Program-made: the position numbers and the translations under genes
In this document: in pieces, positions 21,844 through 33,920 of the stretch
How positions within the stretch are numbered: position 1 is the first letter of the stretch
Layout: each line of letters begins with the position of its first letter
The notes under the pieces: generated by a model
Told to the model about the DNA's origin: nothing
The model's database searches: none
What the model saw: only the letters and a program-made list of their open reading frames with translations
Assembly: GCA_031772625.1 (NCBI GenBank)
Contig: CM062819.1
Span: 820,981,503-821,045,502 of the forward strand
Direction: 5' to 3'
DNA: 64,000 nucleotides
DNA from: Pinus tabuliformis
Taxonomy: Eukaryota > Streptophyta > Pinopsida > Pinales > Pinaceae

Positions 21844-23002
21844 TGTTGGAATTTCTAAGTCTAATTGTTAAAAACCCTTCATGTACTTTTTTTATTTATT
21901 TCTGCCTACTTGTTCTGATTAATTAACAAGTTATTTACCATGTAAATACTGAAAATAAATACAAGTACATGCTCAACACATTACAGATCATCAACTAAAG
22001 GAAACAAAACAAGCACGCAAGTGACACGTTGTTTTTGGACCAATGTCCCCGGAAAAAACCAATGTTGGAAAACAGTGCAGCTATCTGAAGGTTTTAATTA
22101 TTAAACAGTTTCAGAATACAATCTGGGTGCCAAAACCGGCTCACCCAATAGAGAATAATCTCGGCAATAGTACCTCTCCTTCAGAGACATATATTTCGGC
22201 TGAAACCTCGAATAAACACTCTGAAAGCTCCCAGCTCCAATCTGCCCCACAAAAACCCCAACGTCAGCCTCTAGGGACTGCGTCAGCCCTTTCTAGCCCA
22301 GCTTTAGCCTCTAGGGACTACGTCAGCCCTTTCTGGCCCAGCATCAGCCTCTAGGGAATGTGTTAGCCCTTTCTAGCCCAGTGTCACCCTAGCTCCCCCT
22401 ACATCAACCTCTGGAGGCATTGCGTCAGTCCTTAGAGCCTTAGCGTCACCCATGCTGGCTCTTCGAGGCACTGCGCAGCTCCTGGCTACCTCTGCGTGAG
22501 CCCTGGCTGGCTTTGCATCCCTCTCTCCCGACTTCTGTGCTAATCCTCCCAGTATTATCTCTGCCTCTCTGCTTCTGTATTCACTACCTCTCAGCTACAA
22601 CTTTGATCACTCTTTCGTCTTTCTCAGCAAACCCTGCCCGAGAAAATCAAAATCTTGATCAATTCGGTGTGTTCTCCAAGTGACCCTCAAGCCTCCTCTT
22701 ATACTTTTCTCGTTGACAATTCAACGGCCGAGATTAAGTCCCTAATCAACAGCTAAGATTAACTCTGGCTTGATCCATGACTTTTGGACCCTTCTAACAC
22801 AGTGTTATATTAATTCACATTAATATTTTATTTTCCCTAAGTTTAGACTTAGGGACTCCATTAAAAATATTAATTATTTTAATATCTCCCAAACTATTTA
22901 GAATCTGCCCAAACCATTTCTGGGTATTGGAGATCTCATGTGCTTTAGCCTCTCCACCAATTTTTGTGGCTAGAGCACATCCGATGCTACCCCAAATCAA
23001 CA
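21844..23002 (-). mobile_element. Solo copia LTR Q, related to the LTR of E
   Basis: On the minus strand it starts TGTTGATTTGGGGTAGCATC, the same start as both LTRs of E, and ends GAAATTCCAACA. Flanks CAGTG (21839-21843) and AAGTG (23003-23007) are a one-mismatch 5-bp duplication. The insertion lies exactly at the start of element F, whose first two bases form part of the duplicated site. A ~48-bp unit (GACTGCGTCAGCCC...TAGCCCAG) is repeated three times at 22260-22385. Confidence 0.8.
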
Positions 23003-23005
23003 AAG

Positions 23006-23353
23006 TGTTATGAATAAAATATACATAAAATATATATAAAATAATATAAATAATGTAAATAACAATAATACTAATTAATGATAAATTAACTAGTAATTAG
23101 TTAATGAAGAGGTATGTCCCTAAGGACATGACCGTTGGTTAAGAGGTATCTTCCTAGGTATATAAGCAGGCCCTCAACCTCATTTGTAATCATCTCATCA
23201 ATTCATTTATATAATCAATATACAATTACTTGTCCTACAATACATGTCTTTGTCTTCAAAGTATTTTGAAGATTACTCTGTTGCGTATACGAACTTTGTC
23301 CGTTACATTGGTATCAGAGCATTCCTCTGAGTATACGAACTTTGTTCGTTACA
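23006..23353 (+). repeat. 5' LTR of F, with an internal primer-site copy
   Basis: It starts TGTTATGAATAAAATA and has two consecutive LTR-end-like segments: GAACTTTGTCCGTTACA then TTGGTATCAGAGC, followed by GAACTTTGTTCGTTACA and the true primer site. The box CCTAGGTATATAAGCAGG is preceded by the hairpin GTATGTCCC/AAGGACATGACC. Confidence 0.8.
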
Positions 23354-23370
23354 TTGGTATCAGAGTTGTT
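23354..23370 (+). promoter_or_regulatory. Primer-binding site of F
   Basis: TTGGTATCAGAGTTG follows the second CGTTACA; it is complementary to the initiator tRNA-Met end. A near-copy lies inside the LTR at 23308-23320. Confidence 0.8.
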
Positions 23371-23569
23371 CGATCCTTTGGCCACTCCACTGATGTACAA
23401 ATAACCACTTTGATCCGTCCATTGGCCATGAACCATTTGTCAACTTTGTGGTCATTGTAATCAAAGCATTTCGCTACATAGTGTGGAGGTTCTACATTTC
23501 GCAAGTTTCATCATCAGGCCTTTGGCCATTTAAAAATAAATAAATAAATAAATAAAAAGGGACTCTTAT
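23371..23569 (+). other. Leader DNA of F before the LINE
   Basis: Non-coding; contains (AAAT)n around 23530-23556. The LINE target duplication begins at 23570. Confidence 0.6.
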
Positions 23570-23584
23570 ATCAAAACAAACAAA
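23570..23584 (+). repeat. Left target duplication of the LINE
   Basis: ATCAAAACAAACAAA is repeated exactly at 30205-30219, immediately after the LINE's A-tail. Confidence 0.8.
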
Positions 23585-23911
23585 TGGTTAAACAGATTCA
23601 AGGGGGAGAAAATGGAGGCGTTGGATAGTTTAGCAGGCGATCATGGCTAGTAGCATCGTGGACGCAGCAAAAGGACGCAGATGTTTGTACCTGCAATGTA
23701 CACGTCCCCATCATCACACGTGCAGTCTGTTTACCTTTTACCATGGGCTGTTTTGGGATTTTTACTCTGTTTTCATTTACTTGATCGCCCATTCTCGCTC
23801 CTCGACATCACTATTTGACCTCTGGCCTCTCTTGCCGGTTTCTATCGCTTTGCTGCTCCTCCCTCTGGCGGTTACCAAGGCAGCTAGCGTTTTACTTTTA
23901 CCCGGATAGCA

Positions 23912-25379
23912 ATGGACCTAGATATGGTTGATTATTCGGAGGAAGAAATAGTGGAGGACACGATCTGGATGACCTCGAGACCTGCTAAGTTGGGGACCAT
24001 CTCATTTGGCGAAGCCTTGCACGAGACCATCTCTGGACTCCCCGCGCTCTCTGGACCACTGGACCACTAGATCGTCTTGCCGAATGACCCTCCTGCCTAG
24101 CCGTTGCTCTCAACTCCCCCGCCGTCCCCGGCGTCCCTAGGGTTTGCTTCGGGTTGCCTTAACCCTAACCCTCCTTCCCCGGCCCCTAGTCATTTTTCTC
24201 ACCCCAGTTTTTCCATAAACCCACCCTCCCCCGTGCCCCTCCGACATCCTCAACTCCTCTGACCCCGCCGTGCACCTCCCCTCCCCCCTCTGGCAGTTTC
24301 ACTAGTATCCCCCCCTTGCGGAAAGTCTCCCTACTGCTTCATCCCCCCCCCCGGTGAATCCCTCCATCTAGGAGCACTCTTCAGAAGGTCGTGGGAATCC
24401 TGCAGTTGCAGAGAGGACTGCAAAAAAGACTCGGTGCTTTAGAACAAAGGAGGTGGACACATTCCTTAGATTGGAGGAAGACATTCGGCTGGGAGAGACC
24501 ATGGATTTTGCTGATAGGGTACTGGTCGGCAGAATAAGGGGACGCAACTACACAGCGGCCCGTTTGAAATCTTGGGTTTCGGAGGTCTGGGGGAACCACC
24601 TGGCGGATCTGCCTACTATGCAAACATTCGTAAAGGGTTGGTTTGCTCTTAGATTCTCCAGGCCTGACCTCACGAATTGGGTACTCTCGTCGTATTGGCA
24701 TTTTGAACATGCCCCGGTCTTGCTGAAGCGATGGTCCCCTCTTTTTGACCCGGACACGGAGTAGCTTGGAGTCGGGCTGATATGGGTAAGACTACCTGGC
24801 CTCCCTTTGCATTTTTGGTCGGAGGACATATTCAGACGAATAGGGAATTCCATTGGCTCTTATATGGAATCAGACAAGTCCTATCTGTCCACGGGAAAGA
24901 TGGCCTTTGCGAGGATACTGGTTCATATGGATACTCGAGGAGGTCTGCAAGAATACATAACGATTCAATGGAGGTCCTTCACTCGGAAGCAACCTCTGGA
25001 TTATGAGGGCATCCCATACAGATGTCGACGCTGCCACAAAGTGGGGCACGTGTACAAAGATTGCCCTCTGGTCAACAAGCGAGTTCATTTGCCAATGGAA
25101 AACATGCAAGAAAATCGTTCTCCACAGGAGGAACCTCCATTTGCTATCAAAAAGGAAGCTCCGTACCCTCCAAAACTGACCGATGCGGACAAGATTCACG
25201 AGAAATACCACAGGAAGAAGCATGGGAAGGCTCCTCTCCGGCCTCCCTCTCCGCCTCTAACTAGAGCACGGGCAGCTATAGGGGACGCTCACACCACGGG
25301 TATGTCTTCTCTCCCCCTCTCCTCTGATATTTCTTCCTTTGTTACTTCTGTTATGCCTTCTCATTCCAAGCATTTTTGA
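23912..25379 (+). pseudogene. LINE ORF1: DUF4283 and CCHC nucleic-acid-binding protein
   Basis: The likely start is ATG 23912 (MDLDMVDYSEEEIVEDTIW), which runs to a stop at about 24068. After a Pro-rich, frameshifted region the main frame is open from about 24372 to a TAG at 24762-24764 and then to 25379. The DUF4283 domain covers FADRVLVGRIRGRNY through IWVRLPGLPLHFW. A CCHC knuckle, CRRCHKVGHVYKDC (CX2CX4HX4C), lies at about 25026-25067. The protein would coat LINE RNA and carry it with ORF2. At least one frameshift and several stops make this copy inactive. Confidence 0.85.
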
Positions 25380-25680
25380 TCATTTGATCCCCCGGATCCC
25401 CCCTTATGCGCTCCCCCTCTTCCCCCGCTTCGCCCTTCGCATCTGACCCCTATGGTCCAGTGATGCACCATTGCCCCCCCCCTCCCGTTTTCATCTTCCC
25501 TCAGCCTTCTCTCTCAGAGGCATCCCTTTCCCCTTTCCCGGACTCTGAGAATCCCGAACCCCGCTACCCCCTCCGCTCCTGGATGCGCTCTCAAGGTTTT
25601 GACTCTATAGGCTTTGAGGTCATTGCCTCTCCCCCCCCCCTCGCAAGTCTAAAGGGCGACCCTCCCACCTCTCCAAAGCA

Positions 25681-28600
25681 ATGCATCAAGCTGGGGAGGA
25701 GGTTGCCTCTGGCAAGCAGAAGACTTTAAACTGGGCCCTTAGAGCAGAGCAAGCCCCTCTCCCCCCCTCCATGAAGCTCCTCTCTTTTAATTGTCGTGGG
25801 GTGGCTAGCCCGGACAAAAAACTAGCCCTCAAGCGCTTATTTGCCTTTGAGCAGGTCGACATCATTTTCCTCCAAGAAACCCTTGGCTCTGCTTCTGTTG
25901 TATCCTCCCTTCTTGCTTCTTGGCTCCCAGGCTGGTCTTTTCACTCTCTCGATGCCTCGGGTAGATCAGGGGGTTTAACCCTTGGCATTTGTAATAGATC
26001 AATTAAAACTTTGAGTGTATGAGGAGGTCGAGGCTATCTAGGTGCAGACATTTACTCCCCAACCCTAGAATCGGAATTCCGGATTCTCAACGTGTATGGG
26101 CCTTGTCAAGACAGGATGGCTTTTTGGAGACCTCTTCTCAACTCGTCCCTACTACTCCAAGATAATGTTATCATAGGGGGAGATCTCAATTTCTCTCTGG
26201 GATACTCAGAATCCTGGGGCAATCATGCCCAGGTGGATGCTATGACGGGTCTTTTTGAGAACCTCTTGGAGTCCCACAATTTCATCGATGTCCCTTCAGC
26301 AAAAAAGCAGCCTACATGGAGGAATAACAGGGTGGGGGAAGCAAGTTTGGCTAGAAGACTTGATCGCTTTCTCACTAAAGAAGGCCTGATCAATGGAGGA
26401 CTTTGTATTAGACAATGGGTAAGCTCGGGTGGGCTGTCGGACCACCGGCCTATATACCTAGAGATTCAGGATGTCATTAGCAAGCCAAAGGCCCCGTATA
26501 AGTTCAAGTCTACCTAGCTACAAGATCTGGAATATATCAAGCTCGTGACGGAATTCTGGAAGGCACACCCTCCTGGTGCATCGAGGGACATAACTCAGAA
26601 TTTCCTCCTCAATATGAAGGAACTGAAGAGCCTATCTAAGTCTTGGGCTCGGAAGAAAAAGGAGGCGGACGACTTAACCCTCCAGGAGGCGGAGAGGGCC
26701 ATACTTTCGTTTGAGGAGGACTCAAGAGGAGTCTTGAGGACCCAAGAACAAAAAGACTTCTATACTGCTTCGCTTCAAAAGAGAACCCAAGTTCTGAAAA
26801 ATAGAGTAGCGAATTGGAGGCTCCGTAGCAAGGCTATCTAGCTGAAGGAGGGGGGCGATAATACTAAATTCTTCCATAAACATGCAAATGGTAGAAAGGC
26901 CATAAATACTATCTGGGAGCTTAAGGATTTGAAGGGAAGGTCGGTTCAATCCTTCAGAGAGTTGGCTACCTTAGCTTGCTCACATTTTCATAATATTTAT
27001 AAGTCACCTCCCTATGCCTCCCTGGCCGAAGTGATGAAAACCATGCAGCTTTTCCCAAGGTTTGTTGAGCAAGAGATGGAACAGGAGCTAGAGGGAGAAG
27101 TATCTATGAGAGAGCTGGAAGATACTTTAAAAATGTTAAAGAAAGAAAAGAGCCCGGGGCCGGATGGCTGGACCGTAGAATTCTATGTGACCTTTTTTGA
27201 GGTATTGGGGGCGGACCTCCTGCAAATCATCGAGGAAAGCAGAAAGAGAGGGAGGATCCCGGGCAGCCTGAAAGCCACTTTCATCGCCCTCATACCAAAA
27301 TCTGACAAGCCCTCCTCTTTTGATGGCTTCAGACCCATATCCCTCTGCAACTGCATTTACAAAATTATAGCCAAAATCATAGCAAATCGCTTAAAGCCTG
27401 TCCTCTCGCTCCACATCTCCCAAGAGCAATTTGCCTTCTTGCACAATAGACAAATCCATGAGGCCATAGGGACGGCTCAGGAACTCCTCCATTCTGTCCA
27501 GTACCGGAAAACAAAAGGCATGATCCTGAAGATTGACCTCTCTAAAGCTTTTGATAGAGTCAATTGGCTCTACCTCCGCCTGCTCCTCACTCACATTGGC
27601 TTCCCCTATTCTTTTATCAAATGGATCATGAGCTGCATAACTAATGTTTCCTTCTATGTGATAATAAACGGCTCGGCTTCCCCTCTTTTTCATGTAGAAA
27701 GGGGACTCAAACAAGGATGTCCCCTGTCTCCGCTTTTGTTCCTCCTGGTCATGGAAGGCCTCAGCAGATTTATCCATGAAGAACATAGGAATGGGCACCT
27801 AAAGGGTATCAAAGTTATTGATTCCCTTTCTTTGACTCATTTGTTTTTTGTGGACGACATCCTCATCTTTCTCGATGGTAGTTTGAGTGACCTCACAGCT
27901 CTCCACCAAGTCATGGGGGTCTTTCAAAAGGCCACCGGAATGGTTTTAAACGAATCTAAATCAACCTTGTCCACGCTCGGTTGTGCACAAAATGAGTTGT
28001 TGTTCGCGCTCAGGAGATTCCCCTTTGTCACCTTTCCGTTTGAAGAAGGCCTGAGATATCTGGGATATCGTCTGAAGCCATTTGGCTACAAAATTGCAGA
28101 CTAGATCTGGCTTATCACAAAGGTGGAAAAGCGCCTGAACATTTGGTACCATAAATACTTATCCAGAGCTGGCAGACTAATTCTGATCAAAGCGGTTTTA
28201 GAAGCAACCCCTATCTACTAGATGACCCTAGCCTGGATTCCCAGAGGCATCCTGGACAGGCTTCAGAAAATATGTTGCAGATTTTTATGGAAGGGGAACC
28301 AGATAGGCAGAATCTTTGCTTGGACAAGATAGGAGACTTTGGCACTACCTAAACGATGGGCGGGTTGGGGGATCAAACGACTAGACTTTTTCTCAAAAGC
28401 GTTAGCGGCAAAACTGGGTTGGCAGCTCCTCAACAATGACAGCCTTTGGACGAAGTTTGTAACTTCAAAATATATAACCCCCTTAAACCCTCTGGACTGG
28501 ATTCGACAAGATCATCGAACCTATGGGAACATCTCCAACATCTGGAAAGCAGTAATCAAAGCAAAGGACCTGATAAGGAACGGTTTGACTTGGAGAATTC

Positions 28601-29916
28601 GATCGGGCTCAAAAGTGCGCCTGGGAGTGGACCCATGGGTGGGGTGTGGCAATGCTCACAAACTCCCCGAGGACCTGAGACTCCATCTAGCAGAACAGGG
28701 GACATTTCATCTCAGTCAAATTGCAGACAATGAGTGATCCTCATTAGCACAGCAGGCCTGGAAATCGAGAGCAGTCCTAAATATTCCCATTCAATGGCAG
28801 CAAGTTTGGAGCCTCTTCATTACAGCGCTAACGGAGGCTCACATCAGGATCACAGAAGGGGAAGATGAGCTCATCTGGGCTTTTGCAAAACATGGCTACT
28901 ATGCACCCAAGATTGGATACCTGGTACTAATGGAACCTTTCAAGCCACCAGACTCTGAGATAAGATGGAACCTTCTTTGGAAACTCAAAGCTGCCCCCAG
29001 AACAAAGCTGCTCCTATGGTCCATCTTGAATAACAAGGTCCCTACAGGGGCAAATCTCATGAAGCGATCTTTCGCTGGACCGTTCTGGTGCCACCTCTGC
29101 AGAAGCAGCAACGAGGACACAGAACACCTCTTCCTGGGGTGTCCTTTGGCACAGGATCTTTGGAATGGTATCTTGTCAACACTCTCCATTAGGCCCAAAT
29201 GGCATGGGACAGCAGTAAAGGAGGCGTGGAACTCTTGGTGGAGGGATACATCTGGGAAGGAAAGGAACCTACCTCTGCTAATCAGCTGGGAGATTTGGAT
29301 AGCTAGGAATGAGATTATTTTCACGCAGAAGTTTCCTCACTGGCCCTCCATACATAACAGAATCATAGCAGATTATCACTTGATTCCCGAAGAGCCCCAA
29401 AAAAACCAAACAACGATTGTTGAGACAGAGGTCATCAACAAATCCATCCCTTGGGCTTTTTTTTATGGTTCAGCTCAGGAGACAGGTTGTGGCGGGGGAG
29501 CGATTCTATATTTATCCGAAACCCATTCTTTCAAAATTCAAATGGGTTTAGGCCGGGGAACCAACAACTATGCCACGCTGATTACTACAAAAAACATTAT
29601 CCTTTTTGCTTTACAAAAACAATGCTCAAACCTGCAACTTTATGGTGACTCAAAATTGGTTATAAACTGGATTAAAAAAAAATATACATGTCCTGCTTAC
29701 ACATTGAGGCATATACTGGATGAGATTCATAGACTTGTCTTGTTTTTTGACTCGTTCACTTGTCATCACATTTACAGGGAGCGGAACACCTCTGTTGACT
29801 TCCTATCCAAAGAAGCAGCGATTACGGACGACAACTCTTGGATGATCTGTGAAGATTTGGACGGGGTCATGTATCAGCATTATCACAGGCCATTTGTAGA
29901 CCCTGAAGCACTATAA
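25681..29916 (+). pseudogene. LINE ORF2: endonuclease, reverse transcriptase and RNase H
   Basis: A single frame of about 1,410 codons. The AP-type endonuclease starts at MKLLSFNCRGVASPDKK (25771) and shows FLQETLGS, GGDLNFSL and SDHRPIYLE. The reverse transcriptase has KSPGPDGWTVEFY, the FRPISLCN block, the Asp motif ILKIDLSKAFDRVNW, RGLKQGCPLSPLLF and LFFVDDILIF in place of YADD. A zf-RVT domain (CHLC...H...C) lies near 29090-29140. A C-terminal RNase H (FFYGSAQETGCGGGA, LYGDSKLVINW, HHIYRERNTSVDFLSKEA) ends at 29916. Stops at 26020, 26515, 26839, 28102, about 28218, about 28329 and 28735 inactivate it; no frameshift is seen. Confidence 0.92.
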
Positions 29917-30219
29917 CAGCAGCACGGAAATGAAACAGTTTTAACTCAGTTTTTGATGATAAACCTTATATTTTTGTTATATTGTAAATAGTCATCGGTT
30001 ACTCTTTATCTCTGAGAAGAGGACAGAAAGCTTTAAATTATAAGCGTTTTTGAATTACATGAACTCCCTGCGAGGAGGAATGCACAGTTTCTTTCATTTT
30101 TGGTTGGACAAGCAATGCCATATCAAAGTAATGCTTATGCATATACAGAATGTAATTTTCATCTTTATTAATGGAAATTACGACTTTTTCCACAGGAAAA
30201 AAAAATCAAAACAAACAAA

Positions 30220-30805
30220 CAAAAAATATCAAGAAAACAAAATCTTTATATTAAAAAGAAAAAAAAATTGGAAAAAAAATTACAGGAATTAAAAAAAAAA
30301 ATATATATATATATATATTAAAATCAAAACAACTCACCTAACTTGCAGAATGTAACAGCGCCAGAGCCGTCGTACACAACCAACAGCCTTGACAGCAAAT
30401 CGATCGATCGACCGTTCGACAAACCCGCTTCCAACACTCTGTCGTTGTCATCCACTACCGCATGTCAATGCCACTGCTGCCAGCCCACCGACAACCTAAT
30501 CCCGCCACTGATGCTAGTCCGCCGACAACCTCGTCCCTGCACACCTGTTCTTTAGCCATTGTGTCAAGTTCAACAAATTCCATTTGCTTCCTTGTGCCTA
30601 CTCCGGATCGATCCAACACCCCCCGCCCAAACACGGAGCACCACCTCCTTTAACGTCAAACATTCACGTCATCACTACCTAATAACAACCACACTTCCTC
30701 GTCTAAATTCAATGCCATTGCTACTAGATTTTTTCCACACACACTTTGTCCCCCATTGTCAAAGCAGTCATTGCCTTTCACCATAGCTTGAAACTCAAAT
30801 TCAAG
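30220..30805. other. DNA between LINE and hAT-like element
   Basis: A-rich and (AT)n sequence (30290-30320) is followed by about 450 bp of GC-richer DNA with short overlapping plus ORFs (30343-30555, 30462-30653, 30559-30786) that I cannot assign. It continues at 32334-32742 if the hAT-like unit is removed. It may be a further, unrecognised insertion in F. Confidence 0.3.
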
Positions 30806-32325
30806 CTACGAAACCGGATTCGTCCAAACCCCTGGACGAATCCCGAATCGGACGAATCGGACACGATTCTGTCCGGACACGTGTCATAAAACCATGACTC
30901 GTCGTGTCATATCGGGATTCTCCGTGTCATGAGCGAGTCAGCAAAAATGGTAAACGTGTCGCGATTTTGGAGAGGAGTCCTGGTTTCGGATTCGTTTTTC
31001 CGCCGGCTGTAGGTTTAAGTTCGCTGTTATAGTTCCCATTTGACCGCATTTGCAACCTTAACATCCATTTGGAGCGATTTGGAGCGAGTAACAGCGATTT
31101 GGAGCGCATTGCAATTTGCAGGTTTAAACTTTAAGGTTAGTTTTACTTGTTTTATGCTGCCAGGGAGTGGTTACAATATACACTATTTTGTTGGGGTTTT
31201 CCGCTCTCGGCCAAAAGAATGCTTAACGTCCATACTTCATTGAAGCAAACCAAATTCTGATGATTATAATGAATGAAGTGTAACCATGAAAAATTAAAAA
31301 CATTCTACAGAGCACAGGCCCCGTGCTCAATCGTTCATATTCCTTCTACGGTTTTGCGTGGTCTCAGAAACCAACAAGTTCAGATAAAAGCATTTTTTGA
31401 CATCATACTCTCAGTTGTGATTGCATTTTTCATCTAACACTTGCAGTGCCCGCCTGGAGTTCCACGAACTATACCCTCGTACAAGAATGGTTTTGATATG
31501 CCTTCACTGTATATTGAGATTGTTGCTCAAGGTGACAACTTGATGTGTCTACAAGGGTTAAACACTTTCACAACAAATCGTTATAAACTCTAACTTACTG
31601 ATGCCAACATCCACTGTAGCCGCTTCAAAAGATCAGATATCCACGATTTACATCTGTCTTGTTCACAACTTCGATTGTGAACAAGACTATTACAAGGTTT
31701 ACACAATACTAAAAAAAATTGTTGAGCTCACATAACAGACCTGATGTCCGTTATCGGGATTATGACATGTCATACCCTCGTGTCATATCGGGATTAGCCT
31801 TCACTGTTCAGAAATTTAGCTGTAGAGCAGGTTCCTAGCTTTATTACCTTACCTTTTGTGAAGAAATACACCGTGCTCCAAAATATCTGAGGTTTAAATT
31901 GCCCCCCACAACTCGGATTTCTGAGGCACATTGAGCATCCTTAGAGCGAATTCTGGGCAAAGTCTTGGCCCTCTTTCCTTAAGTTTTTTCACTCTTTCAC
32001 AGGGTCACACATCTGAGGTTTTTCTGACATTTATTTGAATTTTGTATGTACTATGCATGCTAATAGCTATAGATGAGGATCTATGTTTGAAATCAATAAA
32101 TTTGTATCATTAATTAAAATTTGTGTAAGAAATATGCTAATAACTAATTTTTAAGATATATATATATATATATTTTAAATATATATATATATATATATAT
32201 ATTTTTTAATAAAATAATATATAACGTGTCCTAACCGTGTCTTGTTCCGGGGTCAACTTTTCCCGAATCCGACACCACGAATCCCGAATCCTACATGTCC
32301 CGAATCCTCGTGTCAGGTGACTTAG
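30806..32325 (+). mobile_element. hAT-like non-autonomous DNA transposon with captured exons
   Basis: A perfect 8-bp duplication AATTCAAG (30798-30805 and 32326-32333) brackets 1.52 kb. The ends form imperfect inverted repeats, CTACGAAACC at the left and CTAAGTCACC (reverse complement) at the right. Both subterminal regions carry many GGATTCG/CGAATCC motifs, a known habit of hAT elements. No transposase is encoded, so it depended on an enzyme in trans. The interior holds two exons of a host gene with proper splice sites. Target length and end structure support hAT; the superfamily call is inference. Confidence 0.75.
31447..31696 (+). pseudogene. Two captured exons of an unidentified gene
   Basis: Exon one (31447-31531) follows CTAACACTTGCAG and ends CAAG|GTGACA; it encodes CPPGVPRTIPSYKN followed by GFDMPSLYIEIVAQ. 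Exon two (31620-31696) follows CCACTGTAG and ends CAAG|GTTTAC; it encodes ASKDQISTIYICLVHNFDCE and then QDYYK. Spliced together they keep one open frame across the junction (phase 1), which strongly suggests real exons. I do not recognise the protein. The intron is retained, so capture was at the DNA level, as expected for a DNA transposon. Upstream and downstream exons are not evident. Confidence 0.6.
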
Positions 32326-32333
32326 AATTCAAG

Positions 32334-32742
32334 TCGTCCACCGTCACAAATCCAATTGTTCTTTGAGCTCCCCACCCTTGCGGTGCCTTTCTCTCTACTC
32401 GCAAATTTTTCCCTAGTCGTTACGATCAGCAACCCAACCACCTCTACATTGTACCACTGTTGTAGAGGCAGGGCACTAAATTGTTTCGAACACACAAAAA
32501 AGAAAAAAGTAATTAATTACGCCAATCTACACAGTCGTATCTTTTCAATTGCATGTCACCCAATCTGTACAATCTATCCTTCCATTTACCTGTCGTGAAG
32601 ATTATAGTAAAAAGCGTTGAAATATTTCATTACATATATTCAAAATATATATAAAGTTTCAAGTTCCATCTAAAGGAAGTCATAAAGATTCATAAGGTTT
32701 GTAAAAAACTTTAGGATCCATTTAAAGAAAGTTATTAAGGTT
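32334..32742. other. DNA between hAT-like element and copia E
   Basis: No gene is recognisable. It joins the left flank of the hAT-like unit and runs to the target duplication of E. Confidence 0.4.
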
Positions 32743-32747
32743 TATTA

Positions 32748-33907
32748 TGTTGATTTGGGGTAGCATCGGATGTGCTCTAGACCTCAAATTTTGCAGGGAA
32801 GCTTGGGCACATGCATTTGAAAGAACCCAGAAACCGTTTTGGGAAATTCCACCCATAGACGATTTTATTAAAATAATTAATATTTTTAATGGAGTTCCTA
32901 AGTCTAAACTTATGAAAATTAAAATATTAATGGGTATTAATCTAATTGTGGATGTAACTTCTAAAAAAAGACGAAGATCAAGTCAAAACGATCAGAGCCT
33001 TTGAATAGGAATTAATCTAGGCCATTGGTTGTCCAATAAGAAGATATAAGAAGGGGTTTGAGGGTCGTTTGGAAAAGACACCAAGAGAGATCAAGAAATC
33101 GATTTTCTGAAGTGAGAAGTTCTCAAGAGGAAAATTCGATTGAGGAGATCTCTTGCAGTTGAGGGGCAGCAAGAGCTTCCGGAGAGAGAGAGAGATTTTC
33201 TCAGCCAGAGAAACATCAGCAGAGAGAGGCAGAGGGTGATCCAATATCCCAGACGCAAAGGTTGACGCAGGGCAAGCAGGGCCACGTAGAGGCAGCGCAG
33301 AGGGTGAGAGTCAAAAATCTAGCAAAAGAGTCAATTTCAGTAGTCGGAAGCCGAGGTGTGAGACCAGGAGGCTGAGAGCAGTGACTCTGGGCTGCAGATC
33401 GATTCCCTAACTGGGTGACGCAGTGCCTAGGAGAGTTGATGTTGGGACAGTGTAGAGGCAGCACAGGGCCTACCAGGGGCACCTCATCCAATGATCGAAT
33501 CAGCAGGGACTTCTTCTTAGTGATTGTGTGAGGTAATCTCACAAAGCTTCTACCAGTATTTCTCTCTTTGTAATTGAATAACCCTATGAGGTATTCAGCG
33601 ATGTATTCAGATTTTGCTACTGCTTAATAATAAAAAACCCTCAAATCTGTTGCATTGGTTTTCCCGCATTAGGTTTTTTCGGGGACATTTGTCCAAAAAT
33701 TACGGTGTCCTATGTGTTTGTATTTCCTTGCCGAGTTTCTATGTTTCGGAATCATATTTAATTTGGTGTAGGTTGCTTCAGTATTTTGCTTCAATATTTC
33801 AAGAAGAAATCTAAAATAAGTTTGTAATGTAATTTACAGTCTAGGTGAAGTAGATTCAGTTGGTTGCACTAGGATTCCTAAGATTGTTAGATCTAGGAAT
33901 TTTCACA
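32748..33907 (+). repeat. 5' LTR of E
   Basis: It starts TGTTGATTTGGGGTAGC and ends GGAATTTTCACA. The same family gave solo LTR Q. Confidence 0.92.
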
Positions 33908-33920
33908 TGGTATCAGAGGG
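33908..33920 (+). promoter_or_regulatory. Primer-binding site of E
   Basis: TGGTATCAGAGGG is complementary to the initiator tRNA-Met 3' end. Confidence 0.88.

Larger units (their letters stand above)
23585..30204 (+). mobile_element. Structurally full-length plant L1-type LINE
   Basis: A 6.6-kb unit is bracketed by a 15-bp duplication and ends in a short A-run. It has a GC-rich 5' UTR, ORF1 with DUF4283 and CCHC, and ORF2 with endonuclease, reverse transcriptase, zf-RVT and RNase H. Such elements copy themselves by nicking the target and reverse-transcribing their own mRNA in place. ORF2 keeps a single frame over 4.2 kb and is disabled only by stop codons, so decay has been mainly by base substitution. 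It inserted into the leader of F. Confidence 0.93.

Noticed and set aside
28930-29916. A possible host RNase H or reverse-transcriptase-zinc-finger gene
   Set aside because: It is in the same frame as the LINE endonuclease and polymerase and ends just before the LINE tail; it is the end of ORF2.
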